In this document: positions 40,749-47,621 of the stretch, one piece after another
How positions within the stretch are numbered: the stretch's first letter is position 1
Layout of the letters: every line of letters starts with the position of its first letter
Made by a program: the position numbers and the translations under genes
Notes under the pieces: generated by a model
Told to the model about the DNA's origin: nothing
The model's input: the letters and a program-made list of their open reading frames with translations, nothing else
Databases searched by the model: none
Origin: Sporosarcina sp. FSL K6-3457
GTDB taxonomy: Bacteria > Bacillota > Bacilli > Bacillales_A > Planococcaceae
Assembly (NCBI RefSeq): GCF_038007285.1
Contig: NZ_JBBOWX010000001.1
Coordinates: forward strand, 4,487,501-4,551,103
Reading direction: 5' to 3'
Length of the DNA stretch: 63,603 bases

Positions 40749-41486
40749 ATGAAACAGAATATATACGATGACAATAAATTTTTTCAACAATATGAAGCAA
40801 TAAGAGCCCGAGAAAATAATTATAATAATCTACTTGAACAGCCAAACTTTTTAATGCAAATTCCAAATTTAAAAGATAAAGTAGTATTGGATATTGGCTG
40901 TGGCATGGGAGATTTTGCAGCATATTGTATTCACCAAGGCGCGAAACATGTAACAGGAATTGATATTTCCTCTAATATGATTACGACTGCAAAAAAGCGA
41001 CATATTCATGAAAATCTATCATTTAAAAAAATTGCACTTGAGGATATGAATGCACCTAATGGCTTAATTGATTTTGTTAGTAGTTCACTGGTTTTTCACT
41101 ATATCGCCGATTTTCAATTACTTATAAAAAAAATTAGTTCGATATTATGTGATGGAGGTATGCTGCTGTTTTCTATAGAGCATCCAATTGTAACGGCAAA
41201 TAAGGGAGACATAGGATGGGTTGCGGACCAAGAAGAGAAGCTACTTCATTTTGCAGTTGACCATTATCAAGATGAGGGTTTACGCACACAAAATTGGTTA
41301 GTTGATAATGTCATGATGTATCATCGAACGGTGTCTACAATCTTAAATACTCTTATTGAAAATGGTTTACAAATCGAAAAGATTATTGAGCCAACGCCAA
41401 CTAATGAAGCAGTGCAAAAGTTACCGAGTCTTCATAAAGAATTTCGACGCCCATCATTTTTAATTGTAAGAGCCAAAAAAATATAA
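40749..41486 (+). CDS. Class I SAM-dependent methyltransferase
   Basis: The 245-residue protein has SAM motif I VVLDIGCGMGDFAAYC near residue 45, the acidic VTGIDISS and a DFVSSSLVFHYIAD motif IV, typical of small-molecule methyltransferases of the UbiE/Methyltransf_11 type. The substrate is not recognisable. It is AT-rich, monocistronic and lies between att copies 1 and 2, so it is probably cassette cargo. Confidence 0.82.
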   Translation: MKQNIYDDNKFFQQYEAIRARENNYNNLLEQPNFLMQIPNLKDKVVLDIGCGMGDFAAYCIHQGAKHVTGIDISSNMITTAKKRHIHENLSFKKIALEDMNAPNGLIDFVSSSLVFHYIADFQLLIKKISSILCDGGMLLFSIEHPIVTANKGDIGWVADQEEKLLHFAVDHYQDEGLRTQNWLVDNVMMYHRTVSTILNTLIENGLQIEKIIEPTPTNEAVQKLPSLHKEFRRPSFLIVRAKKI

Positions 41487-41693
41487 GTAAGGTTCCAATC
41501 AAAAAGCTGTTTTTAGTATGGATTTATAGCACTAAGTAATAGATACAACACATACGACAGAAGATGAAAGTAATTTTATAGAGTTAGTTGCACTAGAAAT
41601 AGAATCAGTAATAAACCTTTATCTAAGTGCGATCTTGCTGTTAAAATCGCACTTAGACCATTCACGGAGAACCGTACCATAAGTAAGTACGGT
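41487..41693. other. Gene-free right end of the first cassette
   Basis: No coding sequence is supported. AAGTGCGAT (near 41625) and ATCGCACTT (near 41646) form a hairpin about 15 bp before att copy 2. A similar CGCACTTA block precedes att copy 3. Confidence 0.5.
41669..41686 (+). repeat. SCC-like att site, copy 2
   Basis: GAACCGTACCATAAGTAA is an exact 18/18 repeat of the rlmH end, with partial similarity continuing downstream (CGGTTT...TGAA). It is outside any gene. Confidence 0.75.
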
Positions 41694-41697
41694 TTAT

Positions 41698-41752
41698 GAA
41701 AAGAACCACTTGAAATGTTGAATTGACAGCATTTTAGGTGGTTTTATTTTAG
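41698..41752 (+). terminator. Hairpin with T tract after att copy 2
   Basis: AACCACTTGAAATG pairs with CATTTTAGGTGGTT allowing two mismatches and is followed by TTATTTTAG. Because it lies in the 3' part of the decayed ORF, its role as a terminator is uncertain. Confidence 0.45.
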
Positions 41753-41847
41753 GTGCTGTAATGAATAATATACCTCTTTTGTTCCATAGCTTGTTGAATT
41801 TTTCACATAACAAAGAGATTACTTCAAAATTTTTTATGACTTTATTT

Positions 41848-42666
41848 CACGCCTGTTGATTAACCAAAAAATAACTTAATCAAACACTATGCGTGCTGTG
41901 TACAGTTCTTTTGGTTCGCTGTGGATTGAATGACTTTTATACCATTACCGGGCTATGTTTTATGTATAGGGATGCGACTTCGCCGCATCCCTATACATTT
42001 TTCCGGTAATCGTATGGTGTTTGTTCATCCATCGCTCTCCAAAAACACTTATACACAAAGCGCTAATGCTTTTAGGGAAGAAAGAATAGCTGGCTTTTTA
42101 CTTGGATAAAAGCCGCCACGAAGAACGGCCTTTGCGAACAAAGGCGAAGCGTCGAGAGTAGTTGGATAGATGCCTTAATTTCTGCAAAGAACGCAGAAAT
42201 TAAGGTCAATCGAACCCTACGCTGTTCGATTGGCTGAAGTTTTTACCATGGTCCTTCCCACTGTTATTTTAGGAAGTGTTACATTCTTATAAAACTTGCT
42301 GAAAGTAAAGTGGGAGTACCTTATACAACGTACAAGAGTGTCCGAAATTGCATCTTCGGGCACTTACTCCCTATAGAAAAAGTCATCTATTCTTTTCTTT
42401 CCAAGCAACTGCATTTTTCACTTGAACGTTGTAGGTACGCGACAGGCAACTATTCATAACAAGATGACCGAAAAAGGATGGCTAGAAAGGACGAAGTCGT
42501 TTCTAGCCATCCTTGCTCCTGGGGAGGAATGAACTGCAATTCCTTCTTGGTCATTATGTCTTGACTATTTCGCCGAAAGCGAACCGGAAATAGTCTAGTG
42601 AAAAAGTGGTTTCAAAGCCTTTTTCACCGATATATTATGCAAGTAAATGGTTAATCAATAGACGTG
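41848..42666 (+). mobile_element. Non-coding structured mobile element, copy A (819 bp)
   Basis: The ends are CACGCCTGTTGATTAACCA (41848-41866) and TGGTTAATCAATAGACGTG (42648-42666), 19-bp inverted repeats with two mismatches. They are flanked by a 9-bp direct repeat ACTTTATTT (41839-41847 and 42667-42675). No ORF inside is conserved with copy B. The interior is a chain of hairpins, including TAGGGATGCGA/TCGC-CGCATCCCTA, AATTTCTGC/GCAGAAATT, GTGTCCGAA/TTCGGGCAC, a perfect 15-bp stem AAGGATGGCTAGAAA, and GGAGGAAT/ATTCC. It split a pre-existing ORF. No transposase is encoded, so it would need help in trans. Confidence 0.85.
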
Positions 42667-42859
42667 ACTTTATTTGATAATATAGTATCTAAAAACAATG
42701 ATAATGATTCAGGTCGAATAAGTGTAATTCCATGATAGGTGAAACCAACATTTGGACGATCTCGTCGTATACTTGAATACTATTATTCAGTTTGGGAGAA
42801 TAGCTACTATATAAATTTATATCATTAATAATGCCAAACTCATGTACTAAAGGCATCTA

Positions 42860-43268
42860 TTACTTCTCCAACTGTAAAATTACCTTCGTAAAATCTTTAA
42901 AATCATCGATATGCTTTTCTAAAATTGCCTCTAAGATATCAAGCCCTAACGTTTGGCAGGTCATGTACAGCAATATTCCGGAATCCGACCATATTCATCA
43001 CTGTTTTTGCTAAGCTATTTTCAATTAATCCAGCGTCTAGTAGCAATTTAAATGCTTCACGACTTGCTTTTGGTACGCCAATCTTACGTTCGCTGACAAT
43101 ATGCATCGCTAAATCAATGCTCGCCTCATAATCGCGTTGAATATTTAAAATGATACTATCCTGTTTCGTGAAGTCCGTTAAGTTTGCAGGATTGCCCTCG
43201 TACACTTCGTGAATATGTTTAATACAACGTTCAATTGTCATCGTTTTATTTAAAATAACATCATCCAT
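42860..43268 (-). pseudogene. HepT-like HEPN toxin, frameshifted
   Basis: The reading frame from ATG 43268 encodes a DUF86/HEPN protein with the catalytic motif RNIAVHD (RX4-6H), but it stops at 42939 (ending LPNVRA). The expected C-terminal helix, LGLDILEAILEKHIDDFKDF, is present in another frame and ends at 42860. Removing one C of the CC near 42960 joins the frames and gives HDCQTLGLDIL, so a one-base insertion is likely. The Tyr of the family RX4HXY motif, the target of AMPylation, would be Cys. The toxin is probably inactive. The start overlaps the MNT gene by 8 bp. Confidence 0.8.
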
Positions 43269-43683
43269 TGCCGAATACACTCCCTCTTTCTTTAATTGCA
43301 TCAATAATTGCAGCACGTTGCTCGCTTAACGTAGCATACATGCTATAAGCACGCATTTTTTGGCGTGTAAATTCGTTCTTGTCATGTATATAAATCGGGT
43401 TACCTTGCTCAAAAATTTGTATTGTAAATACTGTATCGATTTGTTTAATGTCGACTAAATCTACTTCTCGACCGGCAATTGCTGCAAGCTCGGAAGCAAG
43501 CATAAAACGTTCATAAGATGATAGCTGCCTATCACTGAAATAAGCAAGGTCGATATCACTTTTATCAGGTGTCGTGCTTTTAGCGAATGAACCAAACAGA
43601 ATGATGAAGGCTGGGCTTGTCTCTAGATTGATTTTATCAACTAACTTCTTTTGTATAGCATGCTTATCACCTTCCTTTCTCAT
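43261..43683 (-). CDS. MNT-type nucleotidyltransferase antitoxin
   Basis: The 140-residue protein has the minimal nucleotidyltransferase signature GSFAKSTTPDKSDIDLAYF (GSxAR/K...DxD) near residue 30. Such MntA proteins neutralise HEPN toxins by adding AMP to the toxin Tyr. It is the first gene of a MNT-HEPN operon between att copies 2 and 3. An SD-like AAGGAAGGTG lies just inside the annotated start, so the real start is not certain. Confidence 0.85.
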   Translation of the reverse strand: MRKEGDKHAIQKKLVDKINLETSPAFIILFGSFAKSTTPDKSDIDLAYFSDRQLSSYERFMLASELAAIAGREVDLVDIKQIDTVFTIQIFEQGNPIYIHDKNEFTRQKMRAYSMYATLSEQRAAIIDAIKERGSVFGNG

Positions 43684-43727
43684 ATTATAAAGCTTATAAG
43701 CAAAACCGCACTTATACTTGTTACGGA

Positions 43728-43745
43728 GAACTCTACCATAAATAA
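43728..43745 (+). repeat. SCC-like att site, copy 3 (degenerate)
   Basis: GAACTCTACCATAAATAA matches the rlmH end at 15 of 18 positions. The preceding bases (CGCACTTA...ACGGAGAAC) also match those before copy 2 over about 39 bp, which makes chance similarity unlikely. Confidence 0.6.
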
Positions 43746-43930
43746 TGGTGAAACAGAGAGTGGAGATTATTGTTAATAAGGAGTGGCTAGGAAAATTGGA
43801 ATGACTATATTTCCTTGTTCATACCTCATGCTCTTTTTTAGCAAATCTATCATTTTTAAAAATCAGTAGGGTCGCTATAAATACCTCCGTCGATTGACGT
43901 TTATGGATAGGATTATAATTCTTAATCTAA

Positions 43931-43959
43931 TTGAAAATGATTCTCATTAACGGTATAAT
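43931..43959 (+). promoter_or_regulatory. Fur box overlapping a sigma-A promoter
   Basis: TTGAAAATGATTCTCATTAA (43931-43950) is close to the Fur consensus (TGATAATGATTATCA core). TTGAAA (43931-43936) and TATAAT (43954-43959), 17 bp apart, form a promoter whose -35 lies in the box. Iron-bound Fur would block transcription of the following two-component operon. Confidence 0.78.
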
Positions 43960-44021
43960 TAGTTACATGAAGTTTGTAATTAAGTAAGAAGAAAAGCTGG
44001 TAATGAGAGGAATCAAATGGA

Positions 44022-44693
44022 ATGAAGCGGATATTATTTATAGAAGATGAACGACATCTTTCGCGCTTCGTCGAGATGGAGCTGCGACGTGAGGGGAATG
44101 ATGTGGTATTGGCATATGACGGAGTGACGGGGCTACAGCTTGCACTTTCTGCAGAGTGGGATATTATCTTGTTGGATCTGATGCTACCGAAGATGGATGG
44201 GATAGAAGTTTGTCGGCAGATTCGTCTAGCTAGAAAAACGCCCGTCATTATGTTAACAGCTAGAGACAGCGTTAAAGATCGGGTAGCTGGTCTAGATTGT
44301 GGTGCAGACGATTATGTGCCCAAGCCCTTTTCTATTGAAGAGTTAAAGGCGCGTATGAGGGTTATTTTTCGGAGAGAAGCTGCTGAATTGTCTCAATCCA
44401 TTCTGACATTTCAAGATTTGTCTCTCAGTGCAGACTTGAGAGTTGTCAAAAGAGAGCAGGAAGAGATTGGGTTAACCAAGCGCGAATTTGATCTGTTGGC
44501 AGCGCTCATGGAAAATGTTAATCGCGTAATGAGTAGAGAGATGCTCCTTGATAAAGTATGGGGCTTTGATGCCGTGGTTGATACGAATGTAGTGGATGTA
44601 TATATTCGGTATTTGCGTAACAAAATCGACGAACCGGGAACATCAAGCTATATCCAAACCATACGTGGCATTGGTTATATGATGAAAACATGA
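44022..44693 (+). CDS. OmpR-family response regulator
   Basis: The 223-residue protein has a receiver domain (IEDE acidic pair, phospho-acceptor Asp in ILLDLMLPKMDG, Lys in PKPFS) and a winged-helix DNA-binding domain (TNVVDVYIRYLRNKID...IRGIGYMM). The upstream Fur box suggests it works under iron limitation. The 3' end overlaps the kinase gene by 4 bp. Confidence 0.93.
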   Translation: MKRILFIEDERHLSRFVEMELRREGNDVVLAYDGVTGLQLALSAEWDIILLDLMLPKMDGIEVCRQIRLARKTPVIMLTARDSVKDRVAGLDCGADDYVPKPFSIEELKARMRVIFRREAAELSQSILTFQDLSLSADLRVVKREQEEIGLTKREFDLLAALMENVNRVMSREMLLDKVWGFDAVVDTNVVDVYIRYLRNKIDEPGTSSYIQTIRGIGYMMKT

Positions 44694-46144
44694 AAAGTTA
44701 TACTTTTAAGAACAAATTTTCACGGATACCAATTAAATGGATGCTAACCTTATGGTCGGCTTGCCTTATTTTTGTATTGTTCATCGCCTATAATTCCGTG
44801 CAATATATATTTGTCGAGAAATGGATGATTGGTCAGGAGAAAAAGCAGGTAGAACAACAGATGAACGATATTTTGAATGAGATTTTGGAAAGAGAAGCTA
44901 GATTTACTCAAGCCGAGTTGCCAAAAATTCGCAGTTATTTAAATAAGAGAAACCAGAACAACCAGCTGATTCGTATCATCGATCAGCAAGGGAATAAGGT
45001 AATCGCAGTATCAGAAGGGATTCCTGAAGAGTGGATTGCCCCAGTACAAAAGACGAAGACCGAAATCGTTATTGTTGAGGAGGCGGGACATTCCTTACTT
45101 GTATTGAGGAGCCCGATTACAATCCATACCTTTAATGGAACAATTGAAATCATAAAAAATATGAATCGATTCCAGAAGATGACGGAAGCTTTATTTCGTG
45201 TGTTCGTTCTTTCGGGAATTGGGGCTGTCGTCCTAAGTGGTTTAGGCGGTGGATTGCTCGCGTGGCAATTACTAAAGCCCCTTCAGTCAATGGCCAAGAC
45301 GATGAAGAATGTCAAACGCAAAGGATTACAGGAGCGAATGATAGTCCATGACAAAGAAGATGAAATCACTACCCTGATGAGAATTTTTAACGACATGATG
45401 GATCAAGTTGAGATTTCTTACGCTCGGCAAAGCCAATTCGTAGAGGATGCTTCGCATGAATTGAGAACGCCCATTGCTATTATGGACGGGCATATGTCCC
45501 TTTTACTTCGTTGGGGCAAGGATGATCCTAAAGTTTTAGAAGAATCTTTAAACATTTCCTACTATGAGCTAACGCGGCTAAAATCACTCGTTCAGGATTT
45601 ACTCACTCTCACAAGAATGGAGCAGGATAGAAATGCTCCTGATGAAGTTACGTCGCGAGCAGATCGGACGATGCTCCATATCATTGGACAATGTGAGCAA
45701 CTTCATCCCCAATTTACATTTGAAACTGCTTTTTCAGGCTTCAATAATCAGGAGGTATTAATTTCTGAAAGGCATTTGGAGCAACTGATGTTGATTTTAT
45801 TGGATAATGCAGTGAAATACTCTGCAGCCGGCTCCTCTATACATGTTACAGGTTCTGTACATAAAGATGAGGCGGTTTTTGTAGTTACAGATTGTGGAAT
45901 AGGCATTCCTGAAAAGGATTTACCATATGTAATGGACCGTTTCTATCGGGTAGAAAAGATGCGAAGTCGGAAGTTGGGGGGAACAGGTCTTGGTTTGGCA
46001 ATCGCCAAGCGGCTAGTCGATCGCTACAACGGTTATATGACTATCCAAAGTAAGGAAGGGGCAGGAACGGCTGTGACCATTTCATTATCGAGTCGTCTTC
46101 ACAATAATAAGCTGGAGGTTGAATTCAATGAAACAGCGGATTAA
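44690..46144 (+). CDS. Sensor histidine kinase of the iron-linked two-component system
   Basis: The 484-residue kinase has two transmembrane helices (WMLTLWSACLIFVLFIAYNS and VFVLSGIGAVVLSGLGGGLL) flanking an extracytoplasmic domain of about 130 residues. HAMP, the HisKA motif FVEDASHELRTPIAIMDGHM, and the ATPase motifs LDNAVKYSAAGSS, DCGIGIP and GGTGLGLAIA follow. It pairs with the regulator upstream. The SBP gene overlaps its 3' end by 17 bp, suggesting that iron or its carrier is the signal. Confidence 0.92.
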   Translation: MKSYTFKNKFSRIPIKWMLTLWSACLIFVLFIAYNSVQYIFVEKWMIGQEKKQVEQQMNDILNEILEREARFTQAELPKIRSYLNKRNQNNQLIRIIDQQGNKVIAVSEGIPEEWIAPVQKTKTEIVIVEEAGHSLLVLRSPITIHTFNGTIEIIKNMNRFQKMTEALFRVFVLSGIGAVVLSGLGGGLLAWQLLKPLQSMAKTMKNVKRKGLQERMIVHDKEDEITTLMRIFNDMMDQVEISYARQSQFVEDASHELRTPIAIMDGHMSLLLRWGKDDPKVLEESLNISYYELTRLKSLVQDLLTLTRMEQDRNAPDEVTSRADRTMLHIIGQCEQLHPQFTFETAFSGFNNQEVLISERHLEQLMLILLDNAVKYSAAGSSIHVTGSVHKDEAVFVVTDCGIGIPEKDLPYVMDRFYRVEKMRSRKLGGTGLGLAIAKRLVDRYNGYMTIQSKEGAGTAVTISLSSRLHNNKLEVEFNETAD

Positions 46145-47189
46145 GAGGAGATTCCTGCTGGTGGTTTCTTTGATCTTATTTCTAACTACTTTTTTACTTT
46201 ATGAAATGAATCGGGGAAAGAGCTCAGAAAATAAGCAACAAGTCGTTAATGTGTTCACAGCAAGGCATTATCAAATAGACAACGAAGTTTTTCGGGAATT
46301 TACAAAACGAACGGGCATTCAGGTTAATGAAGTTAAGGGCACAGCAGAGGAACTTGTAGAACGAATACAGCGAGAAGGGAAAGCATCGTCTGCAGATCTG
46401 TTCCTTGCTGTTGACGGAGGTGTCCTTAATTTCGCGAAGCAAAGTGGGGTGCTTCAACCAATGACATCGGAAACTCTTCTGCGGAACGTTCCTGCGGAGT
46501 GGCGCGACCCAGATAACTATTGGGCGGGAATCGCTACCCGTTCCAGAGTGATTGTGTATGCTAAAGATCGTGTAGACCCGGACGAGCTGTCTACCTATGA
46601 AGATTTGACAAGTGAGCAATGGAAAGGAAGGGTGCTGATACGGTCTGCATCCAGCTTATACAATCAGTCTTTGCTGGCCTCGTTTATTGAGCTATCCGGA
46701 GAAGTGGAAGCGGAGAAGTGGGCTGAAGGTATTGTTCGGAATCTTTCCCGTGAGCCGGAAGGGGGAGATAGGGCCCAAGCTATGGCGATTGCGGCGAAGA
46801 TTGGGGATGTTGCAATTATGAATACGTATTATATTGGTCAAATGTCGGCTTCCCTTGATCCAGAGGAGAGGGAGATTGCGGAGAAGCTGGGTGTCTTTTT
46901 TCCGAATCAGCAGACGACGGGGGCTCATATGAATATTAGTGGAATTGGATTGGCCAAGTATTCTCCAAATAAGGATCATGCACTTAAGCTCGCGGAATTC
47001 TTAACGAGCCGCGAGGGACAAACTTTGCTTACGCAAGGCAGTTACGAGTTTCCAGTGAATGATGAAGCTGATATGCCTGAAATGCTAAAAAACTGGGGGA
47101 ATTTCAAGCAGCAACCGGTTGATATTGCCAGTCTCGGTCATTTTCATAAGCAGGCAACAGAGATATTTGAACGGGTAGGCTGGAAATAA
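46128..47189 (+). CDS. Iron(III) ABC transporter substrate-binding protein (FutA/FbpA type)
   Basis: The 353-residue protein has an uncleaved-looking N-terminal membrane segment (FLLVVSLILFLTTFLLYEM) and no lipobox Cys. The periplasmic-binding fold follows: VVNVFTARHYQIDNEVFREF, and the tandem Tyr motif MNTYYIGQM that coordinates Fe(III) in FutA/FbpA proteins. It is translationally coupled to the kinase, but no permease or ATPase gene follows. It may therefore be a sensing accessory for the kinase or supply a transporter encoded elsewhere. ATG 46128 has GGAGGT upstream. Confidence 0.88.
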   Translation: MKQRIKRRFLLVVSLILFLTTFLLYEMNRGKSSENKQQVVNVFTARHYQIDNEVFREFTKRTGIQVNEVKGTAEELVERIQREGKASSADLFLAVDGGVLNFAKQSGVLQPMTSETLLRNVPAEWRDPDNYWAGIATRSRVIVYAKDRVDPDELSTYEDLTSEQWKGRVLIRSASSLYNQSLLASFIELSGEVEAEKWAEGIVRNLSREPEGGDRAQAMAIAAKIGDVAIMNTYYIGQMSASLDPEEREIAEKLGVFFPNQQTTGAHMNISGIGLAKYSPNKDHALKLAEFLTSREGQTLLTQGSYEFPVNDEADMPEMLKNWGNFKQQPVDIASLGHFHKQATEIFERVGWK

Positions 47190-47190
47190 A

Positions 47191-47310
47191 TCAGGAGTCG
47201 CTGCTCGATTGGGCAAGAAAAAAGCACTCATTGCGGTGGTACATCGAATGCTTCGAATCATTTACTCCATGCTAATCAACAAGAAGCCGTTCAAAAAATT
47301 GCAAAAAATT
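47191..47310 (+). pseudogene. Remnant of an IS110-family transposase C-terminus
   Basis: The frame reads SGVAARLGKKKALIAVVHRM then LRIIYSMLINKKPFK. This matches the C-terminal signature of IS110/IS116/IS902 transposases, in which RLG-KKA..A..H..L.IIY.ML is followed by a short tail. The rest of the gene is absent, so only the 3' end survives. Confidence 0.55.
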
Positions 47311-47375
47311 AATGTAACCAATACCAGAAGAATTTATGTAAAGTTACCTCTATATCTAAATAACAATTTAACTAA

Positions 47376-47418
47376 ACGAAGCCATAACCCTACTTGTCAC
47401 AAGGGTTATGGCTTTCGT
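47376..47418. terminator. Palindromic terminator-like hairpin upstream of mqo
   Basis: ACGAAGCCATAACCCT pairs with AGGGTTATGGCTTTCGT with one bulge. It lacks a long T tract. It could end the kinase-SBP transcript. Confidence 0.5.
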
Positions 47419-47515
47419 TCGGCTGTCATATGAACTCCTGTGAGCGTGATTGCTTCCTTTTACCATCTTTCAAATAGATGATAACTACTATATAATAGGA
47501 ATCATCTGAAGAGAA

Positions 47516-47543
47516 TTGTATTACATTTTGTGATTGTTATAAT
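47516..47543 (+). promoter_or_regulatory. Candidate mqo promoter
   Basis: TTGTAT (47516-47521) and TATAAT (47538-47543) are separated by 16 bp, about 80 bp upstream of the mqo start. Confidence 0.5.
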
Positions 47544-47621
47544 TGAGACAGAAGATATGTGACGCCTAATCAGGAGCCCCTATATCCTTTCTGCAAATCT
47601 TAGAGTATAAGGATGATAAAA

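Larger units (their letters stand above)
41694..42856 (-). pseudogene. Decayed small ORF split by element copy A
   Basis: On the minus strand, an ATG at 42856 just after hepT opens MPLVHEFGIINDINLYSSYS. A frame change near 42780 leads into RRDRPNVGFTYHGITLIRP and ESLSLFLDTILSNKV, which ends at the element. Removing the element and one copy of its 9-bp duplication continues the same frame through about 40 more codons (IKNFEVISLLCEKFNKL onward) to a stop at 41694. The HEFGI...RP..G..YYGIT.IPPESL pattern recalls, from memory, a family of small hypothetical Bacillus proteins. The gene is broken both by a frame change and by the insertion. Confidence 0.6.
43684..44021. other. Junction region with att copy 3 and the Fur-controlled promoter
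   Basis: The region has no gene. It holds the decayed att copy at 43728-43745 and a Fur-box/promoter at 43931-43959. It marks the right end of the rlmH-linked cassettes. Confidence 0.6.
47190..47621. other. Gap with transposase remnant, hairpin and mqo promoter
   Basis: No intact gene is present. It contains an IS110-type remnant (47191-47310), a palindrome ACGAAGCCATAACCCT/AGGGTTATGGCTTTCGT (47376-47418) and a candidate promoter for mqo (47516-47543). Confidence 0.6.

Noticed and set aside
41848..42666. Group II intron as explanation of the structured element
   Set aside because: There are no GUGYG start or domain V-like sequences, and the inverted terminal repeats with target duplication fit a transposable element instead.
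40436..43745. Ccr-type serine recombinase within the rlmH-linked cassettes
   Set aside because: No frame shows a serine recombinase; the cassettes are either passive or decayed, or the recombinase lies elsewhere.
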